A DNA stretch of 64,000 nucleotides from Actinomycetes bacterium (GCA_022599915.1 JAHZLH010000048.1:30929-94928), one strand, 5' to 3'. Numbered from the stretch's first letter, positions 18,992 through 29,074 are shown. Notes: generated by a model not told the origin, from the letters alone. Translations and numbers: made by a program.

Positions 18992-20860
18992 TCACTCCGT
19001 TGCCCGGCGACGTGAGCGGCTACGAGCTCGGGTCACGGCGTTAAGTTCTACTTTGCGGATTCGCACTGCATCGGGAGTGACTTCGACGCACTCGTCTTCC
19101 CGACAGAATTCCATCGACTGCTCTAGCGACAACAGCCGTGGCGGCACTAGTCGTTCTAACTCCTGCGCAGTCGATGAACGGATGTTGGTGAGTTTCTTTT
19201 CCTTAGTTGGGTTGACATCCATGTCGTCTGCGCGAGCATTCTCACCCACAATCATCCCCTCGTAGACGTCCGTCCCTGGCGCCACAAACAAAGCGCCCCG
19301 TTCCTGCAATCCGAAGCAGGCATAAGAGGTCACCGTGCCAGTTCGATCAGCCACCAACGATCCACTGGCACGCGTTCGCAATTCGCCATGCCATTTCTCG
19401 TAGCCGCCGAAAACATGATGCATCAAGCCAGTACCACGAGTTTCGGTGAGGAACTCGGTGCGGAACCCGATCAACCCGCGAGCCGGAACCCGGTAATCCA
19501 TTCGCACCCAGCCAGTTCCGTGATTCTTCATGGATCGCACCTGACCCCGACGTAATCCTAGAAGTTGGGTCACCACGCCAACGAAATCCTCGGGGACGTC
19601 GATAGCCAAATCTTCCATAGGTTCGTGCAGCGAACCATCGATCTCCCGCGTGACCACCTGCGGTTTACCCACTGTGATTTCGTAACCCTCGCGCCGCATC
19701 ATTTCCACCAGCACGGCCAGTTGCAGCTCGCCGCGTCCTTGGACTTCCCAGACATCGGGGCGGTCGGTGTCAGCGACGCGCAGCGATACGTTACCGATCA
19801 ACTCGGCATCTAGCCGGTTCTTGAGCAGCCGTGCGGTCATTTTGCTGCCACTGCGACCAGCCAGCGGCGAATCATTGATGCCGATCGTGACCGAGATGCT
19901 GGGTTCATCCACAGTTATCACCGGCAGCGGCCGAGGATCCTCCGGGTCAGCCAACGTCTCGCCGATCGTGATCTCCGCCAGGCCAGCAACCGCAACGATA
20001 TCTCCTGCTGTGGCTGACTCCACTGGAGTACGGTCGAGCGCTTCGGTCATCAGCAGTTCACCGATCTTGGCGGGCTGCTGGATGCCATCAGCGCGGCACC
20101 AAGTCACGGCTGCGCCCTTGCTGATTTGACCGGAGCGGACCCGGCACAGTGCTAGCCGGCCGAGATAGGGCGAGGCATCCAAGTTGGTGACCTGCGCCTG
20201 CAGCGGATCGGCATCGTCGTAGCTGGGGGGCGGGACGGTGTCGAGGATCGCGGAAAAGAGCGCCGCAAGATCTTCCCCTTCCGGCATCCCACCGTCCTCA
20301 GGACGTTCCATGGCTGCCCGACCTGCCTTTGCGCTGGCGTAGACAATCGGGAATTCGATTTGGTCGTCCTCGGCATCCAGATCGAAAAAGAGTTCGTAGA
20401 CCTCGTCGAGCACCTCACTGATGCGAGAGTCGGACCGATCGACCTTGTTGATGACGAGCACGACCGGCAGCTGCTTTGCCAGCGCCTTGCCGAGGACAAA
20501 GCGAGTCTGGGGCAGCGGCCCTTCAGCGGCGTCCACCAAGAGCAGTACCCCATCAACCATCTCTAGACCCCGCTCAACCTCGCCACCGAAATCAGCGTGA
20601 CCAGGAGTATCAATGATGTTGATGGTGACATCGGTTGCGGCAGCGGACCCCGAATAACGCACCGCGGTGTGCTTGGCGAGAATTGTGATGCCCTTTTCTC
20701 GCTCCAAGTCCATGGAATCCATCACCCGATCAGCCACGTCCGCGTTTTCGCGGAAGGCGCCTGATTGCCACAACATGGCATCGACCAGAGTGGTCTTACC
20801 ATGGTCGACGTGGGCGATGATCGCGATGTTGCGCAGGTCGTCGCGCTGTCTGAGAGTCAC
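18992..20860 (-). CDS. typA: Translational GTPase TypA/BipA
   Basis: This 622-residue ribosome-binding GTPase, related to EF-G, acts in ribosome assembly and stress adaptation. G1 is A-H-V-D-H-G-K-T, G3 [14 protein letters not shown] and G4 N-K-V-D. The C-terminal domain has [18 protein letters not shown] sequence and the late N-I-R-S-S motif, as in the family. TTG (20863) and GTG (20860) are adjacent possible starts and neither has a Shine-Dalgarno; I chose GTG. Length is normal. Confidence 0.95.
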   Translation of the reverse strand: MTLRQRDDLRNIAIIAHVDHGKTTLVDAMLWQSGAFRENADVADRVMDSMDLEREKGITILAKHTAVRYSGSAAATDVTINIIDTPGHADFGGEVERGLEMVDGVLLLVDAAEGPLPQTRFVLGKALAKQLPVVLVINKVDRSDSRISEVLDEVYELFFDLDAEDDQIEFPIVYASAKAGRAAMERPEDGGMPEGEDLAALFSAILDTVPPPSYDDADPLQAQVTNLDASPYLGRLALCRVRSGQISKGAAVTWCRADGIQQPAKIGELLMTEALDRTPVESATAGDIVAVAGLAEITIGETLADPEDPRPLPVITVDEPSISVTIGINDSPLAGRSGSKMTARLLKNRLDAELIGNVSLRVADTDRPDVWEVQGRGELQLAVLVEMMRREGYEITVGKPQVVTREIDGSLHEPMEDLAIDVPEDFVGVVTQLLGLRRGQVRSMKNHGTGWVRMDYRVPARGLIGFRTEFLTETRGTGLMHHVFGGYEKWHGELRTRASGSLVADRTGTVTSYACFGLQERGALFVAPGTDVYEGMIVGENARADDMDVNPTKEKKLTNIRSSTAQELERLVPPRLLSLEQSMEFCREDECVEVTPDAVRIRKVELNAVTRARSRSRRRATE

Positions 20861-20863
20861 CAA

Positions 20864-21244
20864 CCGATTCTAGAGGGCGCAGTGTCTGGCGCCCTAATCT
20901 CACCACTGAACGGCAACTGAGTTTGTCAGGGTGGGCTGGCCCCATCCCATCGCAGATGCGCACGGTGAGTGGCCCCACCCCTCCCCTTTCAACTAGGCCG
21001 ATGCGGTTCAGGCGATTCCCTCGCATCGGTGATCGAGCGTCCTTTGACTGGCAACCACGTTGCTATCTGCTTGAGAGGTAGGGGTCGTCTTGGGGAGGGG
21101 GCGGTCACTTCTGACAGGGGATGTTCAGGAGGATGCTGGAAACAGGGGCTTTCCGGTGGTGCCTGTTTTTGGAGTTGGGAGTGGAGTTCGCGATCCGTAC
21201 GTGATTCGTACGTCTTCGAGCCACGATCTTGCCAGCGGGCTAAC
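20864..21244. other. Intergenic region between divergent typA and the reductase gene
   Basis: This 381-bp stretch must hold both promoters. The only clear structure is an inverted repeat followed by T5 at 21140-21170, listed separately. A close direct repeat CGTACGT occurs twice near 21196 and 21208. I see no open frame worth calling. Confidence 0.4.
21140..21170 (+). terminator. Hairpin plus T-run in the leader of the reductase gene
   Basis: AAACAGG (21140-21146) pairs with CCTGTTT (21162-21168), and the T-run continues to 21170. It is oriented as a plus-strand intrinsic terminator but lies about 75 bp before the next plus-strand coding start. No gene precedes it on the plus strand. It could end a short transcript, act as an attenuator, or be chance, since the stem is modest. 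Confidence 0.35.
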
Positions 21245-22567
21245 GTGAAGCCTGTGGGAAACCAATCATCATCGGGATCGGCAACGACATCTGTCATCGA
21301 GGCATCGGGCAAAAGCCGGAATGGCGCCCGAACCAAGCCGCGACCCAAACATGACTTGGTGCTCTTCGGTGCAACTGGATTCACCGGGAATCTCGTCGCC
21401 GACTACCTCGCTCGCAATGCACCCCCGCGGACCCGGATCGCACTCGCCGGTCGCAACGAAGAGAAGTTGGCTGCCAGCCGAAGTAGATTGTCCGGGCCCA
21501 GTCACGACTGGCCACTGCTGATAGCTGACGCACAAGATCCGGATTCACTGACGCCATTGGCAGCTTCGAGCAAGGCGATCATCTCCACCGTGGGCCCCTA
21601 CAACAAATATGGGGCAGAACTCGTTGCGGCCTGCGCACAAGCTGGCACCCACTACGCCGACCTCACTGGTGAGGTGCTGTTCATGCGTCGCTCGATCGAT
21701 CAGTTTGACGACCTCGCCCAGTCCACCGGCGCTCGCATCGTGCACTCCTGCGGCTTCGACAGTATCCCCAGCGATCTGGGAGTACTGGCCCTTCACCTGC
21801 GCGCAAAGGATAGCGACGGCAAGGGGCATTTAACCCACACCCACTTCCTAGTGCGCAAAGTACGCGGTGGCTTCAGCGGCGGCACCGTGGCGTCAGGGAT
21901 CAACGAGATCGAACTCGCTCGCGGAACGAAAGGCGCGCGCAAACTGTTGGCCGATCCGTATTCGCTCAGCCCCGATCGATCTGCCGAGCCGACACCTGGT
22001 GACCCGAAAGACAGTTTGAAGGTCCGTTACGACGAGGTGGCGGGATCCTGGGTGGGGCCATTCCTAATGGCGTCCATCAACACTCGGGTAGTGCGCCGCA
22101 GCAACGCCCTGCTGCACTATGCCTACGGTCATGGGTTTCGCTATGACGAAGGCAGCGCTTTCGGACCCGGCTTGACCGGGCGACTGGGGGCAACCGCGAT
22201 GGCTGGCGGGATTGCGGCAATCGGTGGCGCACTGCAAAGCGATGCCGGCCGAAAGCTCGCATCCCGCTTTCTGCCAGCTCCGGGTGAAGGCCCCGATGAA
22301 CGCACGAGACAGAACGGCATGTTCAGCATCACGATCCACACTCGAACCCCTGCTGGGGTTCGCTATCGAGCAACGGTTGCAGCCGATGGTGATCCCGGTT
22401 ACGTTGCAACCAGCATGATGCTCGGTCGCGCTGGCCTAGTCTTGGCCGGGGATCAGCGTCGACTGCCGCGCCGCGCTGGTGTGCTCACCCCAGCGACCGG
22501 AATGGGCCTCCGGCTTATCGAAGAGCTGAAGGCAGCCGGAATGACCATAACTACTCGAGAAATCTAA
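21245..22567 (+). CDS. Saccharopine-dehydrogenase-like NADP reductase (trans-acting enoyl reductase type)
   Basis: This 440-residue protein has an N-terminal Rossmann block (L-V-L-F-G-A-T-G-F-T-G) and the T-V-G-P-Y segment. The H-Y-A-D-L-T-G-E motif and H-S-C-G-F-D-S-I-P-S-D-L-G are hallmarks of saccharopine-dehydrogenase-like proteins related to mycobacterial trans-acting enoyl reductases. The substrate in this organism is unknown. The start is either GTG at 21245 or GTG at 21254; an upstream extension is open but low in coding character. It is followed after 20 bp by the pterin dehydratase. Confidence 0.82.
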   Translation: MKPVGNQSSSGSATTSVIEASGKSRNGARTKPRPKHDLVLFGATGFTGNLVADYLARNAPPRTRIALAGRNEEKLAASRSRLSGPSHDWPLLIADAQDPDSLTPLAASSKAIISTVGPYNKYGAELVAACAQAGTHYADLTGEVLFMRRSIDQFDDLAQSTGARIVHSCGFDSIPSDLGVLALHLRAKDSDGKGHLTHTHFLVRKVRGGFSGGTVASGINEIELARGTKGARKLLADPYSLSPDRSAEPTPGDPKDSLKVRYDEVAGSWVGPFLMASINTRVVRRSNALLHYAYGHGFRYDEGSAFGPGLTGRLGATAMAGGIAAIGGALQSDAGRKLASRFLPAPGEGPDERTRQNGMFSITIHTRTPAGVRYRATVAADGDPGYVATSMMLGRAGLVLAGDQRRLPRRAGVLTPATGMGLRLIEELKAAGMTITTREI

Positions 22568-22587
22568 GGAAGGCCGGTAGAACGCAG

Positions 22588-22875
22588 ATGGACACCCTGA
22601 CCGAAGAAGAGTTGGCCGTGGGGCTTTTTGAATTGCAGAACTGGAGCGGCGACTCGATGGCGTTGCGCCGCAGCGCGGAATGCCCCAGTTTTCCGGCCGC
22701 CATCACCGCAGTGGACCGGATCGCGGTCATTGCCGAGGAGATCGATCACCACCCGGATATTGATATTCGCTGGCGTACGTTGAGCTTCACCGTGAGCACC
22801 CACTCAGCGGGTGGTGTCACCGCGTTGGATCTCGAGTTGGCCCGGCGCATCGACGAGGTCATCGACAACCTCTGA
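22588..22875 (+). CDS. Pterin-4a-carbinolamine dehydratase
   Basis: This 95-residue protein has the diagnostic E-E-I-D-H-H-P-D-I-D-I-R-W block (catalytic His-His and Asp), T-H-S-A-G-G-V-T-A-L-D, and the L-A-R-R-I-D end. The family dehydrates 4a-hydroxytetrahydrobiopterin; in bacteria without aromatic hydroxylases the role is unclear. No phenylalanine hydroxylase is in the window. It is probably co-transcribed with the reductase upstream. Its 3' end is 1 bp from the converging TRIC-type gene. Confidence 0.92.
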   Translation: MDTLTEEELAVGLFELQNWSGDSMALRRSAECPSFPAAITAVDRIAVIAEEIDHHPDIDIRWRTLSFTVSTHSAGGVTALDLELARRIDEVIDNL

Positions 22876-22876
22876 G

Positions 22877-23524
22877 TCAGATCAACTCTGGATCCTCCTG
22901 TTGCATAGGCGAGCGCCAGTTGTAACGAAGCGAGACGAGGCGAATCGCCACCACCAGCACAAAAGCAGCAATCCCGATGGGAATGATGGGCCAATCAAGG
23001 TAGAGCGCTAAAGCGACGATAGCTCCGCCAGCCAACGCGGCGAGAGCGTAGATCTCTCGGCGCAAAATGATGGGGATCTCGTTGGAGAGGACGTCCCGCA
23101 GCGCCCCTCCGCCGGTCGCCGCAAGTACCCCGATGAGTGGGGCCGCAATCGGAGTGACGCCATAGTGGTAGGCCTTGCTGGTACTGGCCACTGCGAATAA
23201 CGCCAGCCCGAACGAATCCAAAACCAGCAGCCAAGTCAACGCCCGCTGCGAAGATGGCGAAAACAGCAATGGCACCATGGCGCCCAGAATGGCAATCAGG
23301 ATGTAGCGCCAATCAGTCAACGATGCTGGTGGGATGTCACCGATCAAGAGATCCCGCATGATCCCGCCACCAATCCCGGTGAGGGACCCGACTACCAAGA
23401 CGCCAAAAAAATCCATCCCAGCCCGGCGCCCAGCCAATCCACCCGAGACAGCGAAGATGAAGACCCCGATCAAGTCCATAACGAGATACAGATCGTTGTA
23501 GACGACCGAGGGCAACATGCTCAT
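22877..23524 (-). CDS. TRIC/UPF0126 (YadS-like) membrane channel protein
   Basis: This 215-residue protein has about seven TM helices built as a repeat. Each half carries the glycine-rich signature: G-I-G-G-G-I-M-R-D-L-L first, then A-T-G-G-G-A-L-R-D-V-L. This is the double UPF0126 domain of prokaryotic TRIC-type cation channels, also described as glycine transporters in some species. The ATG start at 23524 fits the first TM helix. The ion or solute cannot be told from sequence. Confidence 0.9.
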   Translation of the reverse strand: MSMLPSVVYNDLYLVMDLIGVFIFAVSGGLAGRRAGMDFFGVLVVGSLTGIGGGIMRDLLIGDIPPASLTDWRYILIAILGAMVPLLFSPSSQRALTWLLVLDSFGLALFAVASTSKAYHYGVTPIAAPLIGVLAATGGGALRDVLSNEIPIILRREIYALAALAGGAIVALALYLDWPIIPIGIAAFVLVVAIRLVSLRYNWRSPMQQEDPELI

Positions 23525-23618
23525 GATGGTCGCAGTTGCTCGACGACGAAACGGCAGATTTATCTAACTTCCGACCTTTCGCCGGCAACTCAATGCCGCT
23601 GGCGCTGGTCGTTGGGAA

Positions 23619-24647
23619 CTAGTTGTCTGCGCCCACTGCCGTCGCGCCGGCTTCGGTGGGTGGAGCGGATACCCGGCGGCGAAACACGTAGTAGTTCCAA
23701 CCTTGATAGAGCAGTACCAGCGGGAACATGATCACGGCGACAACAGTCATGATGCCCAGCGCGTAATCGCCGGAGGCAGTGTCAACGATCGTCAACGAAT
23801 AGGACGGGTCCAAACTCGACACCATCAGGTTTGGATAGAGCGAGGAAAAGATAGCCGCCGAAACCGAGCCGATCGCGACCGCGCTTGCAGCGAAGGCCCA
23901 TCCGTCCCGCTCCCGAGCGGTCATCATTGCGGCCGCTACCACTCCCAGCACCACCAGCGCCAGGAACCCGGTAGCGAGAGCCGACAAACTAGTCGTGACC
24001 AGGTAGGTAGCCACAACCCAACCGAGTCCCAGCACCAGTGACAGGCCACCAAAGATTCGGGCCAACCGATGTGACCGCAGTCTGATGTGATCGGTGGTCT
24101 TCAGCGCCAAGAAGGTGGACCCGTGCAGCAGACAGAGGGAGAGGAACAGAATGCCGGTCAGCAAGCCGTAGGGCGTGAACAAGTCCCAGAAGGTTCCCGC
24201 GTACTCCTCATCCGACCCGATCGGCAACCCAGCCAGCAGATCACCGAGCCCAAGGCCGAGCAGCAGCGGAATGAACGCACTGCTAATCACCAGGCCCCAG
24301 CTCCAGGAACTACGCCAGCGCTGCGTCTTGCCCTTACTTCGAAACTCGAATGCGGTGCCGCGCACGATTAGCGCAACCAGAATGACCACTAGCGCCAAAT
24401 ATAACGAAGAAAACATGGTCGCGTACCAGCCCGGGAAGGCCGCAAACATGCCAGCACCACCAACGACCAGCCAAACCTCGTTGCCGTCCCAGAACGGTCC
24501 AATCGTGTTGATCGCTACTCGGCGTTCGGTGTCATTCCGCCCAACAAATTGATGGAGCACCCCAACACCAAAATCGAAACCTTCGAGCACGAAGAAACCA
24601 GTCCACAGCACCGCGATAATCGCGAACCAGATGACTGGTAGGTCCAC
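23619..24647 (-). CDS. cydB: Cytochrome bd oxidase subunit II
   Basis: CydB (342 residues) is the second subunit of the quinol oxidase that reduces oxygen to water at low oxygen tension. It has eight or nine TM helices, the E-G-F-D-F-G-V-G N-terminal motif, and the W-D-G-N-E-V-W-L segment typical of CydB. The GTG start has a GAGGGAG site and lies 10 bp after cydA. The cydDC assembly transporter is not in the window. Confidence 0.95.
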   Translation of the reverse strand: MDLPVIWFAIIAVLWTGFFVLEGFDFGVGVLHQFVGRNDTERRVAINTIGPFWDGNEVWLVVGGAGMFAAFPGWYATMFSSLYLALVVILVALIVRGTAFEFRSKGKTQRWRSSWSWGLVISSAFIPLLLGLGLGDLLAGLPIGSDEEYAGTFWDLFTPYGLLTGILFLSLCLLHGSTFLALKTTDHIRLRSHRLARIFGGLSLVLGLGWVVATYLVTTSLSALATGFLALVVLGVVAAAMMTARERDGWAFAASAVAIGSVSAAIFSSLYPNLMVSSLDPSYSLTIVDTASGDYALGIMTVVAVIMFPLVLLYQGWNYYVFRRRVSAPPTEAGATAVGADN

Positions 24648-24657
24648 AACTGCTCCC

Positions 24658-26055
24658 TCAGTAGGTCAGGGTCGGGATGGGCTCTTCTGCTTCTTCTTGA
24701 TCTTCCGGCACTTCCTCCGGCAGTTCTGATCGGGCGGCGCGACTCATGAGAACTGCCCACACCGTACCGACGATGATGAAGACTGTGATGAAGACGACCA
24801 ACGAGATGATGATCTCAGTGGAACTCACAGAAGTAGAGACGCCGTCTTCCGTCAGCATCAAGCCCTGCACCACCCATGGTTGTCGACCGTTCTCGGTCAA
24901 CAACCAGCCGGCGATATTCATGATGTAGGGAGCGACAATCGCGATCGGCGCGATGCGCAAGAACCACTTCGATTCCAGCAACTTGCCACGACGCCACAAC
25001 CACAACCCCCACAGCCCCATCAGCATGACCAAGGTCGCGGTGTAGGCCATCAGACGCATAGACCAGTACTGCACAAAGACGTTGGGAATGTAGTAACCCG
25101 GCCCGTACTCCTGCTCATATTGCGCCTGTAACTCGTTGAGTCCGATGACTTGACCGTCTAAGGAGTTCGTCGCGAGGAATGACAGCAGGTAAGGAATCTG
25201 AATGATCTTCTGTGGGTTCTGATCGTTGTTCCCACCTCCGATTTGGAAAGCGCTGAACGAGCATGGCTGGCAGGTCTCCCACTGCGCTTCCGCGGCCGCA
25301 ATCTTCATGGGCTGATAGGTCGCTTCTTGCACACCCAGTTCACTGCCCACTCCCATGGCCAAAATGATCGATGGGAATAGCACGGCCAGCGAGACCTTGG
25401 CACTGCGCTGGAAGATCTGACCGTCGCCCCGCTTGCGGATCTGCCAGGCCGAGATTCCCAGCATCATGACTGATGCGGTCACCGCAGCCGCCAACAACAC
25501 GTGGGCATAGGACCAAAGGAAGACTGGATTCGAAAAGACCGCACCGATGTCATTCAGTTCGGGTCGACCAGTATCAGCATTCGTGGCATAGCCCACCGGA
25601 TTTTGCATCCAAGAGTTGGCGGCCATGATGAACATTGCACTGAGCGACGCCCCCAGAGCTACCAACCAAATACAGGCTAGGTGAACTTTCTTGGGCAGCC
25701 TGCCCCAGCCGAAGAGCCACAGCCCGAGGAAGGTGGATTCCAAGAAGAAGGCGGCCAGGCCTTCCATCGCCAACGGCGCTCCGAAGACATCACCGACGAA
25801 TCGAGAATATGCCGACCAGTTCATTCCGAACTGAAACTCCTGAATCAAGCCGGTCACTACACCTACGGCAATGTTGATGAGCAGGAGATGACCGAAGAAT
25901 CGAGTCAGCCGACGGTAGTCTTCATTGCCGCTGCGATGCCATTTGGTTTGCAGGATCGCCACCAAGAAAGCCATGCCGATCGTGAGTGGCACAAAAATGA
26001 AGTGGTAAATGGATGTGACCGCGAACTGAAGCCGGGCTAAATCAACATTTCCCAC
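24658..26055 (-). CDS. cydA: Cytochrome bd oxidase subunit I
   Basis: CydA (465 residues) carries hemes b558, b595 and d. The N-terminal Y-H-F-I-F-V-P-L-T-I-G contains the conserved His. The G-R-Q-P-W-V-V-Q-G signature is present, and the C-terminus ends in a cytoplasmic acidic tail (E-E-V-P-E-D-Q-E-E). The GTG at 26055 gives the canonical short N-terminus; an upstream extension to 26205 is Arg-rich and unlikely. The Q-loop appears short. cydA and cydB form a two-gene operon. Confidence 0.95.
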   Translation of the reverse strand: MGNVDLARLQFAVTSIYHFIFVPLTIGMAFLVAILQTKWHRSGNEDYRRLTRFFGHLLLINIAVGVVTGLIQEFQFGMNWSAYSRFVGDVFGAPLAMEGLAAFFLESTFLGLWLFGWGRLPKKVHLACIWLVALGASLSAMFIMAANSWMQNPVGYATNADTGRPELNDIGAVFSNPVFLWSYAHVLLAAAVTASVMMLGISAWQIRKRGDGQIFQRSAKVSLAVLFPSIILAMGVGSELGVQEATYQPMKIAAAEAQWETCQPCSFSAFQIGGGNNDQNPQKIIQIPYLLSFLATNSLDGQVIGLNELQAQYEQEYGPGYYIPNVFVQYWSMRLMAYTATLVMLMGLWGLWLWRRGKLLESKWFLRIAPIAIVAPYIMNIAGWLLTENGRQPWVVQGLMLTEDGVSTSVSSTEIIISLVVFITVFIIVGTVWAVLMSRAARSELPEEVPEDQEEAEEPIPTLTY

Positions 26056-26254
26056 GACCGTAACTCTAGTCTCACGGTCTCGGCAACGCCGCCCATGCAC
26101 AAGTTTTCGCCGCAAGTGCCCAACTTTGCGGTGCCGGTGCACAACTTTTCTTCTGATTCGGTAGCCGAATCCGCCATCTCGACTGACAGCGCGCGAGATC
26201 GGCAACCCGAAAACCAGCGAGTAGGCTCATTACAGCAACGGGCAAGGGAGAACT

Positions 26255-27469
26255 GTGGACTTTGCACCTACTGAGAGAGCGCGCGATTACACGCAAAGAG
26301 TTGCGGCGTTTATCTCCGCCGAACTCCGGCCAGTCGAACCGGAGTACCACCAACTGCTGCAGAGCGACCAACCCGCAGCCCTCAGGCTGGTGGATCAGTT
26401 GAAGGAATCCGCCAAAGGCGCCGGACTGTGGAACTTGTTTCTGCCTGATGGTCGTTTCGGCGCCGGACTGAGCAATGCCGACTATGCGCCGGTAGCGGAG
26501 ATGACTGGCCGAGCAATGCCGCTAGCGCCAGAGGTTTTCAACTGCAATGCCCCCGACACCGGCAACGCCGAAGTACTGGTTGCGTACGGCAGCGAAGCGC
26601 AGCAAGAGCGCTGGTTGACGCCACTGCTGGCAGGGACCATTCGTTCCGCTTTCTGCATGACTGAACCTGACGTAGCTTCCTCGGACGCCAGCAACATGGC
26701 GGCAACGGCGATTGTGACTGGTGACGAAGTCGTAGTGAACGGCACCAAATGGTGGAGTACCGGTATTGGCCACCCAAACTGCGACTTCCTGATCGTCATG
26801 GCGCTGACTGATCCGCAAGCTCATAAATATCAGCGTCACTCCATGGTCCTAGTGCCCCGCGATACTCCCGGGGTCGAGGTCGTCCGGCTGCTACCAGTAT
26901 TCGGTCTTTACGACGAGCCCTACGGCCATGGTGAAGTCCGATTCACCGATGTCCGACTGCCCGCCGACAGCATCATTGCGGGCCCGGGCCGCGGCTTCGA
27001 AATCGCACAGGGTCGGCTTGGTCCCGGCCGAGTGCATCACTGCATGCGCCTGATTGGTTTGGCAGAACAGGCACTGCAGCTGGCCTGCGAACGGTCGATG
27101 TCGCGAACCGCATTCGGAAAGCCATTGGCAAACCTGGGCGGTAATCGGGAGCGAATCGCGGAGGCGCGGCTGGCGATTGACCAGGCACGACTTCTGGTAC
27201 TGCGAACCGCATGGCTGCTGGACCAGCACGGTATCGCTGGTGCTCGCTATGAGGTTTCAGCAATCAAGGCAGTCGTACCCCGGATGGCTGCTGATGTCAT
27301 CGACATGGCCATCCAACTACACGGCGGAGCTGGCTTGAGCGACGACTTCCCACTAGCGGCCGGCTACGCGGCAGCGCGAGCCCTGCGACTAGCCGATGGT
27401 CCCGATGAGGTTCACCTAGGCATGGTGGCTCGTGAGGAGCTCAACAAATACCGGCCGGCAGCAACGTGA
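26255..27469 (+). CDS. Acyl-CoA dehydrogenase, ACAD10/11-like
   Basis: This 404-residue flavoprotein oxidises acyl-CoA to enoyl-CoA. FAD and substrate motifs are visible: C-M-T-E-P-D-V-A-S-S-D-A, W-W-S-T-G near residue 165, and Q-L-H-G-G-A-G-L-S. The C-terminal D-G-P-D-E-V-H is diagnostic of the ACAD10/11-type subgroup. The GTG start at 26255 has an AAGGGAG site. Its last bases overlap the GTG of the next gene, an APH-like kinase. In eukaryotic ACAD10/11 these two activities are fused in one polypeptide. Confidence 0.93.
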   Translation: MDFAPTERARDYTQRVAAFISAELRPVEPEYHQLLQSDQPAALRLVDQLKESAKGAGLWNLFLPDGRFGAGLSNADYAPVAEMTGRAMPLAPEVFNCNAPDTGNAEVLVAYGSEAQQERWLTPLLAGTIRSAFCMTEPDVASSDASNMAATAIVTGDEVVVNGTKWWSTGIGHPNCDFLIVMALTDPQAHKYQRHSMVLVPRDTPGVEVVRLLPVFGLYDEPYGHGEVRFTDVRLPADSIIAGPGRGFEIAQGRLGPGRVHHCMRLIGLAEQALQLACERSMSRTAFGKPLANLGGNRERIAEARLAIDQARLLVLRTAWLLDQHGIAGARYEVSAIKAVVPRMAADVIDMAIQLHGGAGLSDDFPLAAGYAAARALRLADGPDEVHLGMVAREELNKYRPAAT

Positions 27470-28533
27470 TACCTGCCAGCAAGAACGACCCAACGAAAGC
27501 AGTCCGCGCCGAGGATGCGTTCGATGTCGCCGCAGCCCACGTTTGGCTGCGTAATCAACTGCCAGACCTTTCCGGGCCACCACCGACTGTTACGCAATTC
27601 CCCGGTGGCGCGTCGAATCTCACTTACCTACTCAATTATGGGAATCGAAACCTGATCTTGCGTCGGCCACCTGTCGGCACCAAGGCCCGCTCTGCGCACG
27701 ACATGGTTCGCGAATTCACTATTCAGCAGCGGTTGCGGCCGGCTTTCCCGCAGGTCCCGCAGATGTTGGCGTTGTGCACTGACTCCGAGATCGTTGGCAG
27801 TGATTTCTACGTCATGGAACGCGTACCTGGCATCATCTTGCGGCGCGACCCGCCGGCTGACGTGGAGTTGGCGCCCACGGCCACCCGAAGGCTGAGCGAA
27901 CAGACCGTGGACACCCTGGTGCGTCTCCACCAAGTCGATGTGGATTCGGCTGGTCTTGCAGAACTGGGCAAAGGCCCCGGCTATGTTGCCCGGCAAATCG
28001 CTGGCTGGTCGGGTCGGTATCGGACGGCGCGTACCGACAACGTGCCAGATTTCGAGACAGTCATGACTTGGTTAGACCGAAACCAGCCAGCCGATATGGG
28101 TGCCTGTCTAATTCACGGTGACTACCGGCTTGACAACTTAGTCCTCGACAGCACTTCGCTCGACATTGTCGCGCTGCTGGATTGGGAGTTGGCCACGGTC
28201 GGGGATCCGATGATGGACCTGGGCAACACGATGGCCTACTGGGTGCAGGCCGACGACGATGCCGGGATGCAACTAGCTCGTCGCCAGCCCAGCAATCTAC
28301 CCGGAATGCTGACCAGATCTGAGTTCGTTGACCGCTACTGCAACGCCATGGGCTTGTCACCCGACCGGTGGGTTTTCTACGAGATCTACGGACTGTTTCG
28401 ACTTGCTGTCATCGTGCAACAGATTTACTACCGCTACCACCTAGGCCAGACCAGTAATCCAATGTTCGCCGAGTTCTGGCGACTGTGCGACTACTTGGAA
28501 CAACGTTGTCGCGGTCTGCTGCCCGGAAGCTAG
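27466..28533 (+). CDS. APH-like kinase, partner of ACAD10/11-type dehydrogenase
   Basis: This 355-residue protein is of the aminoglycoside-phosphotransferase/choline-kinase fold. It has F-P-G-G-A-S-N-L-T-Y, the catalytic loop H-G-D-Y-R-L-D-N, and L-D-W-E-L-A-T-V-G-D-P for metal binding. The start GTG overlaps the dehydrogenase stop (GTGA), so the two are coupled. In the eukaryotic ACAD10/11 fusions the kinase phosphorylates 4-hydroxyacyl-CoAs for beta-oxidation by the dehydrogenase; the same role here is inference. It is unlikely to be a resistance enzyme. Confidence 0.88.
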   Translation: MIPASKNDPTKAVRAEDAFDVAAAHVWLRNQLPDLSGPPPTVTQFPGGASNLTYLLNYGNRNLILRRPPVGTKARSAHDMVREFTIQQRLRPAFPQVPQMLALCTDSEIVGSDFYVMERVPGIILRRDPPADVELAPTATRRLSEQTVDTLVRLHQVDVDSAGLAELGKGPGYVARQIAGWSGRYRTARTDNVPDFETVMTWLDRNQPADMGACLIHGDYRLDNLVLDSTSLDIVALLDWELATVGDPMMDLGNTMAYWVQADDDAGMQLARRQPSNLPGMLTRSEFVDRYCNAMGLSPDRWVFYEIYGLFRLAVIVQQIYYRYHLGQTSNPMFAEFWRLCDYLEQRCRGLLPGS

Positions 28534-28702
28534 CAACTACCAGCTGGACTGTGGCTACCCGGCGCATATCGGTGCATTACCCGCGCACCGATCGACGAAT
28601 CCCGGCATGCTGGAGGCATGTTCGTACCCACCCGACGCCAGACCTCACCAGGGTCTCGGCTGCATTCCTATGCCCGAGGAGTGTTTGTGACTGGGCCGCG
28701 TC

Positions 28703-29068
28703 ATGCCGGATAGCCCAAACCAGGTGGAAGAGGTCGAACCGGACTACCGGTTCACTTTGGCAAACGAGCGCACCTACTTATCTTGGATTCGCACCTCGCT
28801 AGCTCTCATCGCTGGCGGTGTTGCGCTGGCAGCCCTGCAAACTCTGCTGCCTCCGGAACTACGTCTGATTCGCGAGATCGGCATCCTCGCCACCATTCTC
28901 GGCGGCATCCTGCCAATCATCTCGCTCCAGCACTGGCGAAAAGTCCAACAAGCGATGCGTCGGGGTGAACCGCTTCCGGTGCAACGAGCCGCCATCGTGG
29001 TAGCGATCGGGTTGGTAGCGCTAGCTGCCGGTCTGTCACTCGTCATCCTGCAGTCCCTACCTGAGTGA
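28703..29068 (+). CDS. DUF202 (YidH-like) membrane protein
   Basis: A 121-residue protein with the DUF202 signature L-A-N-E-R-T-Y-L-S-W-I-R-T near residue 20 and three TM helices, as in YidH. The function is unknown. It lies 6 bp before a second DUF202-type gene, forming the usual YidH/YidG-like pair. The gap of about 170 bp before it holds no gene. Confidence 0.87.
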   Translation: MPDSPNQVEEVEPDYRFTLANERTYLSWIRTSLALIAGGVALAALQTLLPPELRLIREIGILATILGGILPIISLQHWRKVQQAMRRGEPLPVQRAAIVVAIGLVALAAGLSLVILQSLPE

Positions 29069-29074
29069 CCGGCC

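Noticed and set aside
27466..28533. Antibiotic resistance by an aminoglycoside phosphotransferase
   Set aside because: The coupling to an ACAD10/11-type dehydrogenase and the sequence style point to acyl-CoA metabolism.
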